A stretch of 64,000 nt of DNA from Turnera subulata (taxonomy: Eukaryota; Streptophyta; Magnoliopsida; Malpighiales; Passifloraceae). Below are positions 36,492 through 48,050 of the stretch, one piece after another. The notes under the pieces are model-generated. The model did no database searches and was not told the origin of the DNA. It worked only from the letters and a program-made list of their open reading frames with translations. Made by a program: the position numbers and the translations under genes. The stretch covers positions 47,969 through 111,968 of the forward strand of contig JAKUCV010004208.1 of NCBI GenBank assembly GCA_028386065.3, read 5' to 3'. Position 1 is the stretch's first letter. Every line of letters begins with the position of its first letter.

Positions 36492-36835
36492 GACCGGGAT
36501 AAATCCAAGTCCAAGAAAGAAAAAGCAACCTTGGCTCCACAGCTTAGAGATCAGAACAATTCGGGTGGTTCAGCTTTGAGCTGTACAACGAAATCTTTAC
36601 AATCTCAAAGGAGCATACAAGAATTGTACAAAGAGAAGGAGCAGGGCCTGAGAGTCTTCACTTTTCAAGAGCTTAGGGAGGCGACCAATGGCTTCAACAG
36701 ATTACTAAAGATTGGAGAAGGCGGTTTTGGTAGCGTGTATAAAGGCACTGTAAAGCCAGAGAATGGACAAGGTCATCCACAACCAGTTGCCATTAAAAAA
36801 AAAAAAAACTGAACAAGCATGGTTTGCAGGGTCAC
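36492..36835 (+). pseudogene. Captured fragment of a receptor-like cytoplasmic kinase gene
   Basis: The frame contains GLRVFTFQELREATNGFN, then IGEGGFGSVYKGTV (Gly-rich loop) and PQPVAIKK with the ATP-binding Lys. A run of 14 A residues shifts the frame; past it, LNKHGLQGH is readable before similarity stops, as at an exon end. The order matches the start of plant RLCK-VII kinases (PCRK/PBL19-like group, from memory). The fragment holds only the N-lobe start and lacks the catalytic HRD and DFG regions. It lies in the same orientation as the copia element, between its 5' LTR and the pol relics. Confidence 0.8.
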
Positions 36836-37229
36836 TGTTTCCCTTCAAACATGTTGTTATATACTATTCATTGAAGTACACTATAAGTGACGTGTAGTTG
36901 CAAACAAAATGAAAAATGTTATAAAAAAAATATGAATGTCATGCCACCTACCTGGTCACCTACCTCCTCAACTTATTATGATTTTATTTTATGACTTGCT
37001 TTTATTTAATTTATGTTTAAATTACGATTTCATTAATTTTTCCGATTGGGCTATTAAAAGGCCCATTGCATTTACGTTTTGCTTGGGCTCGTACAAGGCC
37101 CATCATATTTATCTTTCGGTTATTTATTTTTAATTGGGCTAATCAATAAAAAGCCCATGTTTATTTATTTTAATTATGTCTTTATTTAATTTTTGGAATC
37201 ATGTGATTCGTTTTTCGCGGCCTTTAAAA

Positions 37230-40200
37230 TCTCCGGAAGAAATTTGTTATGGCGCTGAAAATGCATTTCAATGCAAATAGTCTGGAAGACTAAATAAAAG
37301 AGTCTAGAAAACTCAATAAAACAAAATAAAACAAAGACCGGAAGTCTTACTGCCAAAAGATCCAGCAGATCTTTGAGGAAAAATTAAAAAAAAAATATAT
37401 GACCACCAGAAGATGGACACTGTGCTTATCTTGCTTATCTTGAAGGTGCAAGCCAGTATATGTTGAATAATTTTATTTTATGTTCAGCTTTATTATTATG
37501 TGTTATATTTTATTTACTTTACAATATGTTATAATCGTTTCTAGAATAATAGTTCAGGCATTTGTCCTGAAGACAATGCAAATTGACATCCAAGGGGGAG
37601 AGTTATATGTGTGGATGTCCACTATTCACATAACATGTGATAGTACAATCTCGTAATGAGAAAAAGATTAATACGCTCCAGAAGAGCATAAGTTTGAATA
37701 TGTTCCCCGAAGAACGCAAGCTTTATTATGATCTAGAAGATCTTATATTTACGCTCTGGAAGAGCAAATACTCTTGAAGAGTACAAAAACCCCCACTTGC
37801 AGTAATAAAAGAAATTATTAGGGATCCCATTGAATTGACTCTGCTATATTCCCTGAAGCGAATAAGACAGACAGTATATTTAATTGTGCTTGTGGCCGTG
37901 AATGAAGTTATAATGGCAAAGCTAATGGAAAACATGCATATTATTGCAAAATGGATCCATTACTTGAGGACATCTACATAGAGGAATTGTTCTCATACAA
38001 AAGTTGAAATAATTATTTATCTGTCGGGTACAACATTGACTCGAAAACTCTGAGCCTCGTTGTTGATGTTGACCCTAACACTGTCGTTCTAGGAGAACCA
38101 CATACCACCTATGTTATTTTCTCCAGGTATCTCAAACCGATTTGTTGGAGGAAAACAAAGTGGAATTACCCCATGGTTCTCTGCAGTTTGCCACAAGGTT
38201 TCAGTAATCAGTACCATGTTGGGCTTATACTGATTCTTCAGATCCCTTAAGGTACGCACAAAATCTTGGGACCTTCTAGTTACACCCCTGCAATTCCACA
38301 GTAACAGTCGTACCTTAGGCCATGTAGGTGGTAACCCTGACACTCTTGGGATACTCCGAGCCATCATGGAAACCTGATAATAACTGCTTTGATTTAATAT
38401 TTGACAAGTAGGCTCTAGTTGGAATTCCTGTAGTCTATCAGATACGAAAAATATAATAGAGTTAGCCGAGCCATAAAAGAAAGCCCTTAGATTGCTTTGG
38501 TCCTCTAGGAAGAATGTTTCTTCCATAGGAGTTACAAAGAACCTAGATGAATATAGTTCATCAACAAAAACTAAACGAGGGATTCTTGCGAGCTCACTCG
38601 GTAATTCCTCTTGCTGTTCATTCACCATACTATAAGCTAGTCTATTCCTTCTTCCTAGTGAGGCACCCTCAACAAAAAAGACAGTAGCTGGGGAAGGCAT
38701 GTTTTATTTCTTTGTGTTTTTCCTGCATCTACACATTTTTCTCCTCCCTTTCTTATAGTCTGAGATTAGAAAGCAAGGTGTCAGTTTTACAAAATGTGGA
38801 CCCCCAGACAAATCCAATGGGATTTGCTTTTGACAAAGTTTGTCACAAAATTTAATTATTGCTCAATAATTCTGTTCTTTTTTCGACATGAGTGGCATAT
38901 ATAAGCCTAAAATTGGCACATATATTACAGCCTGAAGCTAGCAATTTAAGTTATTAAACTTACCATATCCAGCCAGAAACTGGAATGCACTAGCCTGAAG
39001 CTAGCAATTTTTAGGAGTTAAAATACACAGTTTGCACAGCCCGAAGCTGAGACCAACTAGAAGTTGGCTGATAAATATTTAATTTATAGCTAGTATGTCC
39101 CAACCAGAAGCTGGTAAATAATTTTTCTAAGTTATCATTTCCAGCCTGAAGCTGACACACAAATAGCAGCCTGAAGCTAGAACCAACTTGAAGTTGGTAA
39201 ATGGACTTATTGTTCGGCATGACCGGTTGGGCCATCCCGGGTCAATAATGATGCACGAAATTTATTTGGTCATTTATTGAAAAACCAGAAGTTTTATAAT
39301 CAATGAATTTCCACGTGTTTGTGTGCTGCGAAATTAATTATACAGCCTTTCTAAGATGAGATTGGCCTGGAATCACCAGCAAGTTTGGAAATAATTCAGA
39401 GATATGTACGCGGACTAATAACTCCGCCGTGCTGACCATCTAGGTAATTTTTACGATGCATCGACTAGATGGTCTATTGTATGAGGCAAGTTGGCATTGT
39501 GTGCACTTATTTTAATGATTAAGCCACTTGCAGGGTACATATCCCTACTTATGTTATTAGACTATTTGTCTAAATAATGCTGGTATATTTCTTCAATGGA
39601 TAATGTATATCATTGGAAATAAACCCAAACAGATCTAGGGGAATATTGAAAATTGATTGCAAGACCATTGTTAATGAAATATTACTGTTTGAGAAAATGG
39701 TATTTTACATGCAGCAGCACTTGTGTGCATCAAGCCAACAAGTTATCATAATGTCTCCCTATTTAATTGGTTCATGGTCACGAACCTAGTAACTCCCATC
39801 TTCGGACCGTTGGTTGTACAAGTATATAATGCTCCACCACAACATAGTAAAATTGGTCCTTAAAGAAGACTGGGAATATATGTTGTGTATGTTGGGCATG
39901 AATCTCCATCAATTACAAAGTAATTGAAAGCATTGACTAATGATTGGAGATTTGTTTATTGTTAATTTGATGAAAGAGTTTATCCAACATCAGGGGGAGA
40001 AAATAAGCAGCTGGATCAAAATATTATTGAAATGCATTATCAATGTATGATTGTTGATCCTCAAACAAATAAGTATGAACCTGAAGTTCAAAAGATGATT
40101 CATTTGCAGGAAATTGATATACAATTGCCAGACATATAAAGTGACCAAATATTATATACTAGCTGCAAATGCTCTTGTTTAAATTAATGTTCCAGAAGAA

Positions 40201-41450
40201 TAAGTATAATATGCAAATGAATCTAAAGTACGCAAGAAGTGTAGAATATACTCGGTTCTAAAAAGAAAACAAAATTCTCGATAGAGAAAAAGGAGCAAAG
40301 AGATAAGATAGCCCCAATAGGAAAATAAGGCCTCCAGTAGAGGTTCATATTAAAAGTCCTCAAGAAGAGGAAAATCCTCTAGAAGAGGTCCCTCACACAA
40401 TTGATAAAAGTTTTAGAAGTAACTCAGGTACCTGAAATAAATGAGTATGATGAGATATCAATTACAGTGTCAGGAATAAGATGGAACCAACGTGAAATAA
40501 CTGTTGACGGAATATTTATTTTATATAGCGCTAAATATTTTGAAATAAAATGAGGATCATGAACCTACATCTATTGATGAATATAGGCGCAGTATGATTG
40601 GCCAAATTGAGAAACGTGATTAAGGCTGTGTTAGAATCGCTTGTGAAGCGAGATATTTTCCGGACCTGTAGTCCGTTGTGAAGCAAGATACTATCCGGAC
40701 CTGTAGTCCGTACACCAAATGGTGTGGAACCAGTTGATTGAAAATGAGTATTTGTGCGAAAAGAGAATTATAATAGAGAGATACAAAGCACGGCTTATCG
40801 CACAAGGTTTTACCCAAACAACTTGGTATTAATTGTGAGGCGATAGATATACTCCCCTATGGTGGATGCAATTATTTTTGGTAAGTTTGGCATATTGTGA
40901 AAAGAATTAGAGATGCATCAAATGGATGTTGTTATAGTCTACATCTATGGATCCATAAGTCATGACATATGTATGAGAATCCCTGAAGGATTCAAGTTGC
41001 TTGAAGCAACTAATTCCCGGGAATATACAAAATTAAGCTGAATTGATCTTTACATGATTTAAATCATTCTAAGTATGCATGAATTTATTATTGCTTATGT
41101 TCATAATTCATATCTATATGTATTTTTGTGTTTGAATTGGAACTCCTGAAGAAGTCTCCAAATGCTGTATTTCAAGAAAGGATTTGAGATGAAAAATCTC
41201 ATCAAAGAATTAGATTGGTCCTGGAGTACCCTATCAAAGTGCAATTTGTATTGCTAGAAACATAAAGCCTGAAGCTTTTAAGCCTATTGGCAAGATCTAG
41301 CTTTGTTCTTATCTTCGGGGTATAACTGATATGGTATTATGTTAACCCTGTAAACCCGAAGAGAATATTGTTTGTTTTGCAGATGCAGGTCATATATTTG
41401 ATCCATATAAAGCGCAAGCAGATACCTGAAGTATCATGGCAAGCACAAAA
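37230..41450 (+). repeat. Dispersed GAAG-centred mini-hairpins in the copia interior
   Basis: At least twenty short quasi-palindromes share a central (A/T/G)GAAG or TGAAG: AGTCTGGAAGACT (~37278), GCTCCAGAAGAGC (~37677), GATCTAGAAGATC (~37733), GCTCTGGAAGAGC (~37753), CCAACCAGAAGCTGG (~39098), CAACTTGAAGTTGG (~39185), GTTGCTTGAAGCAAC (~40998). Stems differ in sequence while the loop is kept. They cluster at 37230-37780, 38930-39200 and 40300-41450. Confidence 0.75.
38089..38700 (-). pseudogene. LINE endonuclease-domain fragment inserted in the copia element
   Basis: A 203-codon frame on the opposite strand ends with the start of a plant L1-type endonuclease: VRLLLWNCRGVTRRSQDFVR, NMVLITETLW and GGMWFS. 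The preceding ~130 residues are of LINE linker type with no domain I can name. RT and RNase H are absent. LINE copies are normally 5'-truncated and keep the 3' end; this one keeps an internal or 5' part, so later deletion or transfer by another route is likely. I see no poly(A) or target duplication. Confidence 0.7.
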
Positions 41451-41520
41451 CAAAGTATTGTTGCTACCACTTCAAATAATGCAGAAGTTAGTTAAGACTA
41501 TGCTTGGCTAAGTTCGATGA
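40770..41520 (+). pseudogene. Copia pol relics (RT and RNase H)
   Basis: Short frames keep RT phrases: RYKARLIAQGF (~40780), MHQMDVVIVYIYG and MRIPEGF (~40920-41000), and an RNase H piece CFADAGH...DPYKAQA (~41372-41415). All are separated by stops and shifts. The phrasing is that of a widespread plant copia group different from the element at 43411-47604. Confidence 0.7.
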
Positions 41521-42029
41521 TGCTACACATTCAAGATCCATAGCATGGAAGATGCTCCAACAACAGATTATGATGATAATACTGCCTGCATTGCCCAAGG
41601 AATGATGTACCAGATGTGATCGGACAAAGTATATGTCACCAAAGGTTGACAAAGAAAGTTGGCATGTGACGATATTAAGAAATCAAGAGATGCTAAAATG
41701 AGGGGGAGTAGAATACGCACTGCACTCTTTTTTCCTTCACCAAGTTTTTATCCCACTGGGTTTTTCTTGGTAAGGTTTTTAACGAGACAGTTATCCCCAA
41801 AGCGTATTCTACCCAAAGTACAACAGCATTCAAGGGGGAGTGTTATAAAACCATGTGAATTACTGTTGTACCTACCTCTATTCTGCTTAGTGTATATGCT
41901 CAGTGTATAAATATTATGCACACAGAAATGAGAATTGAATGAAAAAATACCGGGCAGCTTCCCCCTCTCCTGCTTCTACCTTCTTCTTCTTCATACATAA
42001 TCACAGAAATAAATACATAATTTATAACA

Positions 42030-43410
42030 ATTGAGAAATTTTAAGTTTGGAAGCTTTATTAGTTAGGATTGTTACATGTCAAAATCCAACGTATAAACTA
42101 GCTAGAAAGACAAAGCACACCTAACACATGGCAGGTAATAACAACAACATTAATATAACAACGAAATGGGGAACAAAAGACAAGCTACAAGTCGTTGTTG
42201 ATGGGTTAGCAACAGCAAAAGGCGCACTTAATTAAAGAAAATCAATCCAGTTGACCAGAAGAAGCCATCATAATAATAATGGATTTTGATTTTGGTTGGG
42301 TAAAGCTAGCTAGCTATATACGTCACATTGTGGACAATTTGGGGTAACGTTGTTGCTGCATTGCATGTGATTGTTATGATATGATGGTTAGTTGAGGATT
42401 TGAGATTCACATGTGATGCTCCTGTCCTCCATGACGACATACTGGACGACTCCAAATTTTCCTTTGGTAGAATCGCTTTTATTTTTTTAAAGAGAGAGAC
42501 AGAAGATGGCAGTCCGGTCATCACGCCTTTTAAAAGGGTACTACTAGTTTTAGAATATATATTGGGGATGACAAACATTAAATATATTTTACCTATCCTA
42601 ATTTTGTTTTTAAAACAAATCAGTACCTAATTGAAAATAAAAATCAATATGTTGATACCCAAGCTTTGATGGATCTGAATTTAACCCCCTGCCCAGAAGA
42701 AAGTAACACCTCATTAATTTGTTAATGGAGTGAACTGATGTGTGGCATGTGGCTGAATCACGGCCGTTAATTTCAAACATGGAAATTCGTGCAACTGACA
42801 CCAACTACCCCTTACTTCCATCCACCTCCCGCACAACTCTTTTCGTTTCCCGTCTCCTTATCTTTTTCTTTCTTCCCATTTACTATAATCTTGTCTCTTC
42901 ATCTACCGCAAACATGAAGATAACAATAATCACTGTCATCCCAGAACAGGAGTGAAAAGAAAAACTCTACCCAAACACCTAGCAAACCCCAAGCCCCATC
43001 GTAAAATCTTCTCGCGGAAAATATTTTTTTTCCAAAATGTGCATACCATAATCCCTATCATAACATAATTCACATGCATGGGAAGAAGTTAGGGTTCTTG
43101 ACTTTTTCTCTGGTAAGTGATGCTGAGATCTTTTTGTTTTGACTCTCGATCCTTTTTATATTTATTTTTAATTTTTTTTGGTTTACCGGGTATAAGCTTG
43201 TGTTTCTTGCACTTTCTAGTGTACGAGAAGGGTGAGCAAGCGTCCTCTCATTAAACTCCCTCTTCATCCTCATCATTTGTCATGTCTATTTACTTAGAAA
43301 TCTTTGTGGTGCGTGTGGGTTGGGGGTTTAGCTTTAGTGATAGGAAATAGAGTTTCAATAATGCCTGTGCTTATGGTATGCATGGCTGACAGTATTTTGA
43401 GAAATATTTC
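42030..43410. other. Spacer between two copia elements
   Basis: No gene is recognised. ORFs here are short and without domains. The ATTGA duplication of the left element occupies 42030-42034. Confidence 0.5.
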
Positions 43411-43669
43411 TATTAGAGATAACACTTATCTCAAGGATATCACTCACTTGATTATACAACAATTGCAATCCTTATCTTGTAGAGTTCTGATCACTCCTCT
43501 AAGATTCCTAGATAGAGTTTAGTTTCTATCTCTTGTGCGCATCTGTAACTCGTCTACTGCTATATATACAAGAGCATAACCTACGTTGAGATATTCCATT
43601 CACTCTTTCATATTCTTGAGTCTTTATATGGTAGCAGAACTTTCATAACTTAACAACATTCTTTCATCA

Positions 43670-44340
43670 TGTCTAATGACAAATTTGCTTCCTCTAAAAA
43701 CAAATCTTCTCTTGTTGTGCAAAACGTGAATAATGATTTACGGCTGCAATCTCTTTTGAATGCGCATCATTATATTTCAGTCAAGTTAGCTGAGACTATT
43801 ATGTGTTTTGGCGTGCATAGATCTAGCCTTTTCTTATAGGTCAGAGGGTGATCGGCTATATCGACGGATCGTTTCCATGTTCTACCACTCATCTAACTGA
43901 TTCTTCTGGTGACGAGCAGGTTAATCCTACATATAATAATTGGATCCAACAAGATCAGCTTGTCCTCAGTGCAATCCTTTCCTCCCTGATGCTTGAAGTT
44001 TTCCCAATTGTTGTGAACAAAGTCACTTCAAAGGCTTCCTGGGATGCTCTGGCTACATCGCTTGTTGCCCTTAGCAACACTCGAATAATGGCAATTCATA
44101 TGGGGCTGCAAAAACTTTCAACAACAAGAGGAGGAGTCGATTGTGAAGTATCACAATCGAGCCAAATTGATGTTTGATAATCTTACTGCTGCTGGTAAAC
44201 CTCTCACCACATTAGATTTTAATATCTATATTTTTCATGGTTTGAAGTCTATTTTCAAAGATATTGTGACTGCTCTCTCTGCTCGTCCGGAGCTGGTTCA
44301 ATTTTTCGAGTTGTAGAGACTTTTAATGAGTCATGAGTTT
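43670..44340 (+). pseudogene. Copia gag of the second element, broken
   Basis: It starts MSNDKFASSKNKSS. Further open parts contain GYIDGSFPCS, NPTYNNWIQQDQLVLSAILS and SKASWDALATSLVALSNTR, the usual plant copia gag core. Stops and frame changes near 43840 and 44120 break it. No complete zinc knuckle is visible before 44500. Confidence 0.75.
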
Positions 44341-44587
44341 CTTCATGGTGACTCTATTACTGTTTTGAGTCTTGAGCCAAAGGCTGACCCTGTTAGTGAT
44401 CCCAAAGTTGATTCTGTGGCCACTCCTACTGCTAATGTTGCTCATCGCAACTCCTTTGCTGGTCGTGGTTGTTCCAATGTTCGTGGTCGTTTCGATGAGA
44501 CGTGACGACCTGTACCTCCTTCCTCCATCACTTTTTCCTTCGCCACCTATAGCCTTTTCCGCCGTACGGGCCATGTTACCGGTTTGG

Positions 44588-47340
44588 CACCAACATGTGG
44601 GACATCCACATACAAAAGTTTTGCACAAGATTGTTTCTTCTCATTCCTTACCAGTTTTCAATAAAAAGGGAAGGTCACCATGTCTAGCTTGTCCGTTAGG
44701 TAAAATGTCTAGGGAGTTTCTTTCAATAGTGGCAATTGTGCCATTAGACCATTAGAAGTAGTTTTTAGTGATGTATGGGGACCATCTCCTGTTTTTAGTT
44801 TCAGTGGACATTGTTATTATGTGATTTTTGTTGATATTTTTGGTATCTTTTCTATTTTTCAAAAGCAAGTCGAAAATCAACTTGATACCACAATTAAATC
44901 ACTCAAAACTGATTGGGGTGGAGAGTACCACAAAGTGAATGCTTTCTTCAAAACTCATGGCATTTTACATCACATTATAAGTCCTCATACCCATGAACAA
45001 AACGGTATTGTGGAACGTCTCCATCGCCATATAGTGGAACTATTGACATTAATGGTTGTTGGTAATGTTCCTTCCCAATATTGGGACTATGCATTTAAAA
45101 TGTCTGTATTTTTAATTAATAAGATGCCAACTCATGGTCTTCAAAATAAGTTCCCTCATGAATTTCTCTTCCACAGGAAACTAGATTATCAACTTTTGAA
45201 GGTTTTTAGCTGCCTTTGTTTACCCTTTTTGCAGCCATATAACAAACACAAATTGGACTATCGATCTCAACCCTGTATGTTTTTAGGATATAGTCCAACT
45301 CATCATGGTTATAGATATTTTCATCTTCCTTCCCGTCGCATTTATATTGCCAGGCATGTTAGATTTTTTGAAAATTATTTTCCTTTTTAAAAGCACAAAG
45401 TATTGAATGAGAGTTCTACTGCAACGACTACGGTTGCGGATCAATCTTGGACTACCGTGCCTCTCTAGGTATTTTTCCCTTCTTTACACACGCAGTCTCC
45501 TACTTCTTCTCCCTGTGCCTGTGTCATCAGTTTCCCAACCACATTTATCTTCTACTCCTAGTACTACACCTATCTTATCGCGTACTTTGTTTCCTGCCCT
45601 CACTCCATCTCCTGCACTTTTGCCTACTCAACTTAGTAATTTGCCCCCAACCATGAGTCCTTCTTAGCCATTAAGTCTTGCACCTTCTACTCTAACTCTT
45701 GTCCTCCAGTCATCCTCTTCTTCTGGTCCTGACTCACAATCTCCCCAACTTGCTCCTAAACAACGTCATCCTACCATGCACTTGCGTCCAAATCTTAAAC
45801 CCACCAAACATTATTCTCCTTCTTTACATATTGTTCATCATCAACAAGTGCCATTGTGTGAGCCTACTTGTTATACCGAATCTAAGAAACATAAAATTTG
45901 GAGGGATGCTAAGACTGAGGAGATTAACACACTAGTTGCAAATCAAACATGGTGTCTAGTTCTTATGGCTCAGGGAATGAATGTGGTCAGATGCAAATGG
46001 GTTTATCGGATCAAAAAGCATTCGGATGGTTCTGTGGAGAGATACAAGGCACGATTGGTTGCCAAGGGGTTTAATCAGTAAGAAGGAATTGACTATCAAG
46101 AAACTTTTAGTCCTGTGGTAAGCCGGTTACAATTCGGACAGTCCTTACGTTGGCCGTTTCTCGCAAGTGGTCCATTCGCCAATTAGATGTCAAGAATGCG
46201 TTTCTCAACAGCCACCTTCAAGAGGATGCTTATATGAGTCAGCCTACTATTTTTCTTGATCTGGACAAGCCAAGTTATGTGTGTAAATTGCAAAAATCTC
46301 TTTATGACCTCAAGCAAGCCCCTCGGGCTTGGGACTCTCGATTAAGTGATTATCTTGTCCAACAAGGCTTTTTCTTCTCCAAATCTGATCTTTCTTTATT
46401 GATATATAACCAGAACGGGTTTCTTGTCTACTTTCTTGTTTATGTTGATGACATTATTGTCATAGGTAGTGACAAAAAAATTGTTACACAGTTGATCAAG
46501 CTCTTAGGCCAAAAGTTTGCACTTCATGATCTGGATGCTCTAAGATATTTCCTTGGGATTGAGGTTATAGCCACTAATCATGGTCTTTTATTCATGCAGC
46601 ACAAGCATACATGTGATCTTCTTCACAAAGCAGGAATGGAAAATTGTAAGTCCACTACTATGCCACGTGCTACAACACAAAAGTTGAAGAAAGGTTGTGG
46701 CGTGCCAATGAAGAACCCCACTCTTTACCAAAAACTTGTTGGTTCTCTCCAATATCTCTATTACTCGTCTTGATATTACTTTTGTTGTGGGAAAGGTTGC
46801 TCACTATATGTAGGATCTAACTGAAGAGCATTATTCTGCAGTCAAACGCATATTTCGATATCTCCAACATACGATTACATATGGCTTGCACCTTTGTCGA
46901 ACACAAAATCTACACTTACAAATGTTTACAGATGTTGATAGGGGTGGTAACCTTGATGACCAGAAATCTACAGCAGGTCAACTTGTTTATCTTGGAGGAA
47001 ATTTGATTTCTTGGTCATCTAAGAAGCAACAAACAGTGACTCGCTCCTCCACTGAAGCTGAATACAAGGCGTTGGCTGACGGGGCGGCATAGACTGCATG
47101 GAAACAAATGCTGCTTGGAGAATTGGGAGTACATGTTCTAGTGCATGTTTTGTGGTGTGATATTCTAGGGCCTACCTTTTCTAGCATGAGCCCAATGCTC
47201 AATGCACGCACCAAGCATGTGGAGTTAGATTTTCATTTTGTTTGTGATTGAGTCACAAAGAAGCAATTGCACATTCGTTTCATTAGGAGTGAAGACTAAG
47301 TTACAGACATTCTTACGAATCCTTTAGCAGTCACTCGTTT
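44588..47340 (+). pseudogene. Copia pol of the second element: integrase, RT, RNase H, broken
   Basis: A GAG-pre-integrase relic (WHQHVGHPHTKVLHK, then CLACPLGKMSREF) is followed by the integrase core with KTDWGGEY (second Asp) and NGIVERLHRH (Glu). The reverse transcriptase then carries CKWVYRIK, YKARLVAKGFNQ, QLDVKNAFLNSHL, SLYDLKQAPRAW and the active-site YVDDIIVIGS (~46440-46470). The RNase H has [16 protein letters not shown] and [13 protein letters not shown]. Stops occur at ~46081, 46773 and 47092, with frame changes near 45400 and 45800. The protease and the first integrase Asp are missing or unreadable. The RT itself is well preserved across ~200 codons. Confidence 0.85.
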
Positions 47341-47604
47341 TGTTTTTTCTAAGAGCGAAACTAAACTTGTGTACAACCCACTGTTTAGTTTGAGGGGAGG
47401 TGTTAGAGATAACACTTATCTCAAGGATATCACTCATCTGATTTTACAACAATTGTAATCCTTATCTTGTAGAGTTCTGATCACTCCTCTAAGATTCCTA
47501 GATAGAGTTTAGTTTCTATATCTTGTACTCATCTACTGCTATATATAAGAGCATAACCTATGTTGAGGTATGTCATTTACTCTTTCATATTCTTATAGTC
47601 TTCA

Positions 47605-48050
47605 TAACTTTTGGTTTTTGTAGATATTAGAATTAATCTTCTGTTATGTTTTTTTTTTTTTGGGTTTTAATATGGTTTGTTGGTTGATCAAATCCGTTTA
47701 CCGTGCTTTTAGGCTCATTGGAGAGTTACAATCAAGGCTTTGGGCCAGTTATAATTTATATAGCTATAGTGATTCTATGAAGCTTATTAAGGTAAGCATT
47801 TGATTGTGTCCATTAATATCTCTGTTTTGGGATTTTTTTACAAATACGAAAGAAGTTTTACGATTGTTCAGTGTTAAGGCTTGATTGCTAATTAAGTTAC
47901 TAGTACTTGGGTATATTAAGTTACTAAAATTCCCGCATCCTAAAAATATATATTTAAAATATAAATGATAATGAAGTTACCAAAATGCCCCTGAGTCTCG
48001 AGATGTCAAACAGTGTAAAATAACACAAGGATATCCAAAATATCAAAAAA
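47605..48050. other. AT-rich spacer
   Basis: No gene or element boundary was recognised. A phrase near 47980 (CAAAATGCCCCTGAGT) resembles the start region of the LTR at 62691. Confidence 0.4.

Larger units (their letters stand above)
35694..42029 (+). mobile_element. Ty1/copia element, 6.3 kb, decayed, perfect ATTGA duplication
   Basis: The LTRs at 35694-35882 and 41841-42029 are both 189 bp and almost identical. ATTGA lies immediately before (35689-35693) and after (42030-42034). The polypurine tract CAAGGGGGAG abuts the 3' LTR. The primer site after the 5' LTR is CGTTATCAACATGATAG; the duplicated copy A keeps CGTTATCAGCACGATAG. The interior is non-functional. Only relics of copia pol remain (~40770-41520), and foreign pieces are present: a kinase gene fragment and a LINE endonuclease fragment. 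The near-identical LTRs contrast with the heavily decayed interior, so an already defective copy may have been mobilised in trans. Confidence 0.92.
43411..47604 (+). mobile_element. Second Ty1/copia element, 4.2 kb, decayed
   Basis: The LTRs at 43411-43626 and 47401-47604 share most of their sequence (AGAGATAACACTTATCTCAA, ...). The 5' copy has lost the leading TG (TATTAG against TGTTAG) and differs by small indels. The primer site TGGTAGCAGAAC (43629-43640) is close to the initiator-Met form TGGTATCAGAGC, and the polypurine tract TTTGAGGGGAGG abuts the 3' LTR. I find no matching target duplication. The LTR divergence and missing TSD suggest an older insertion than its left neighbour. Confidence 0.88.
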
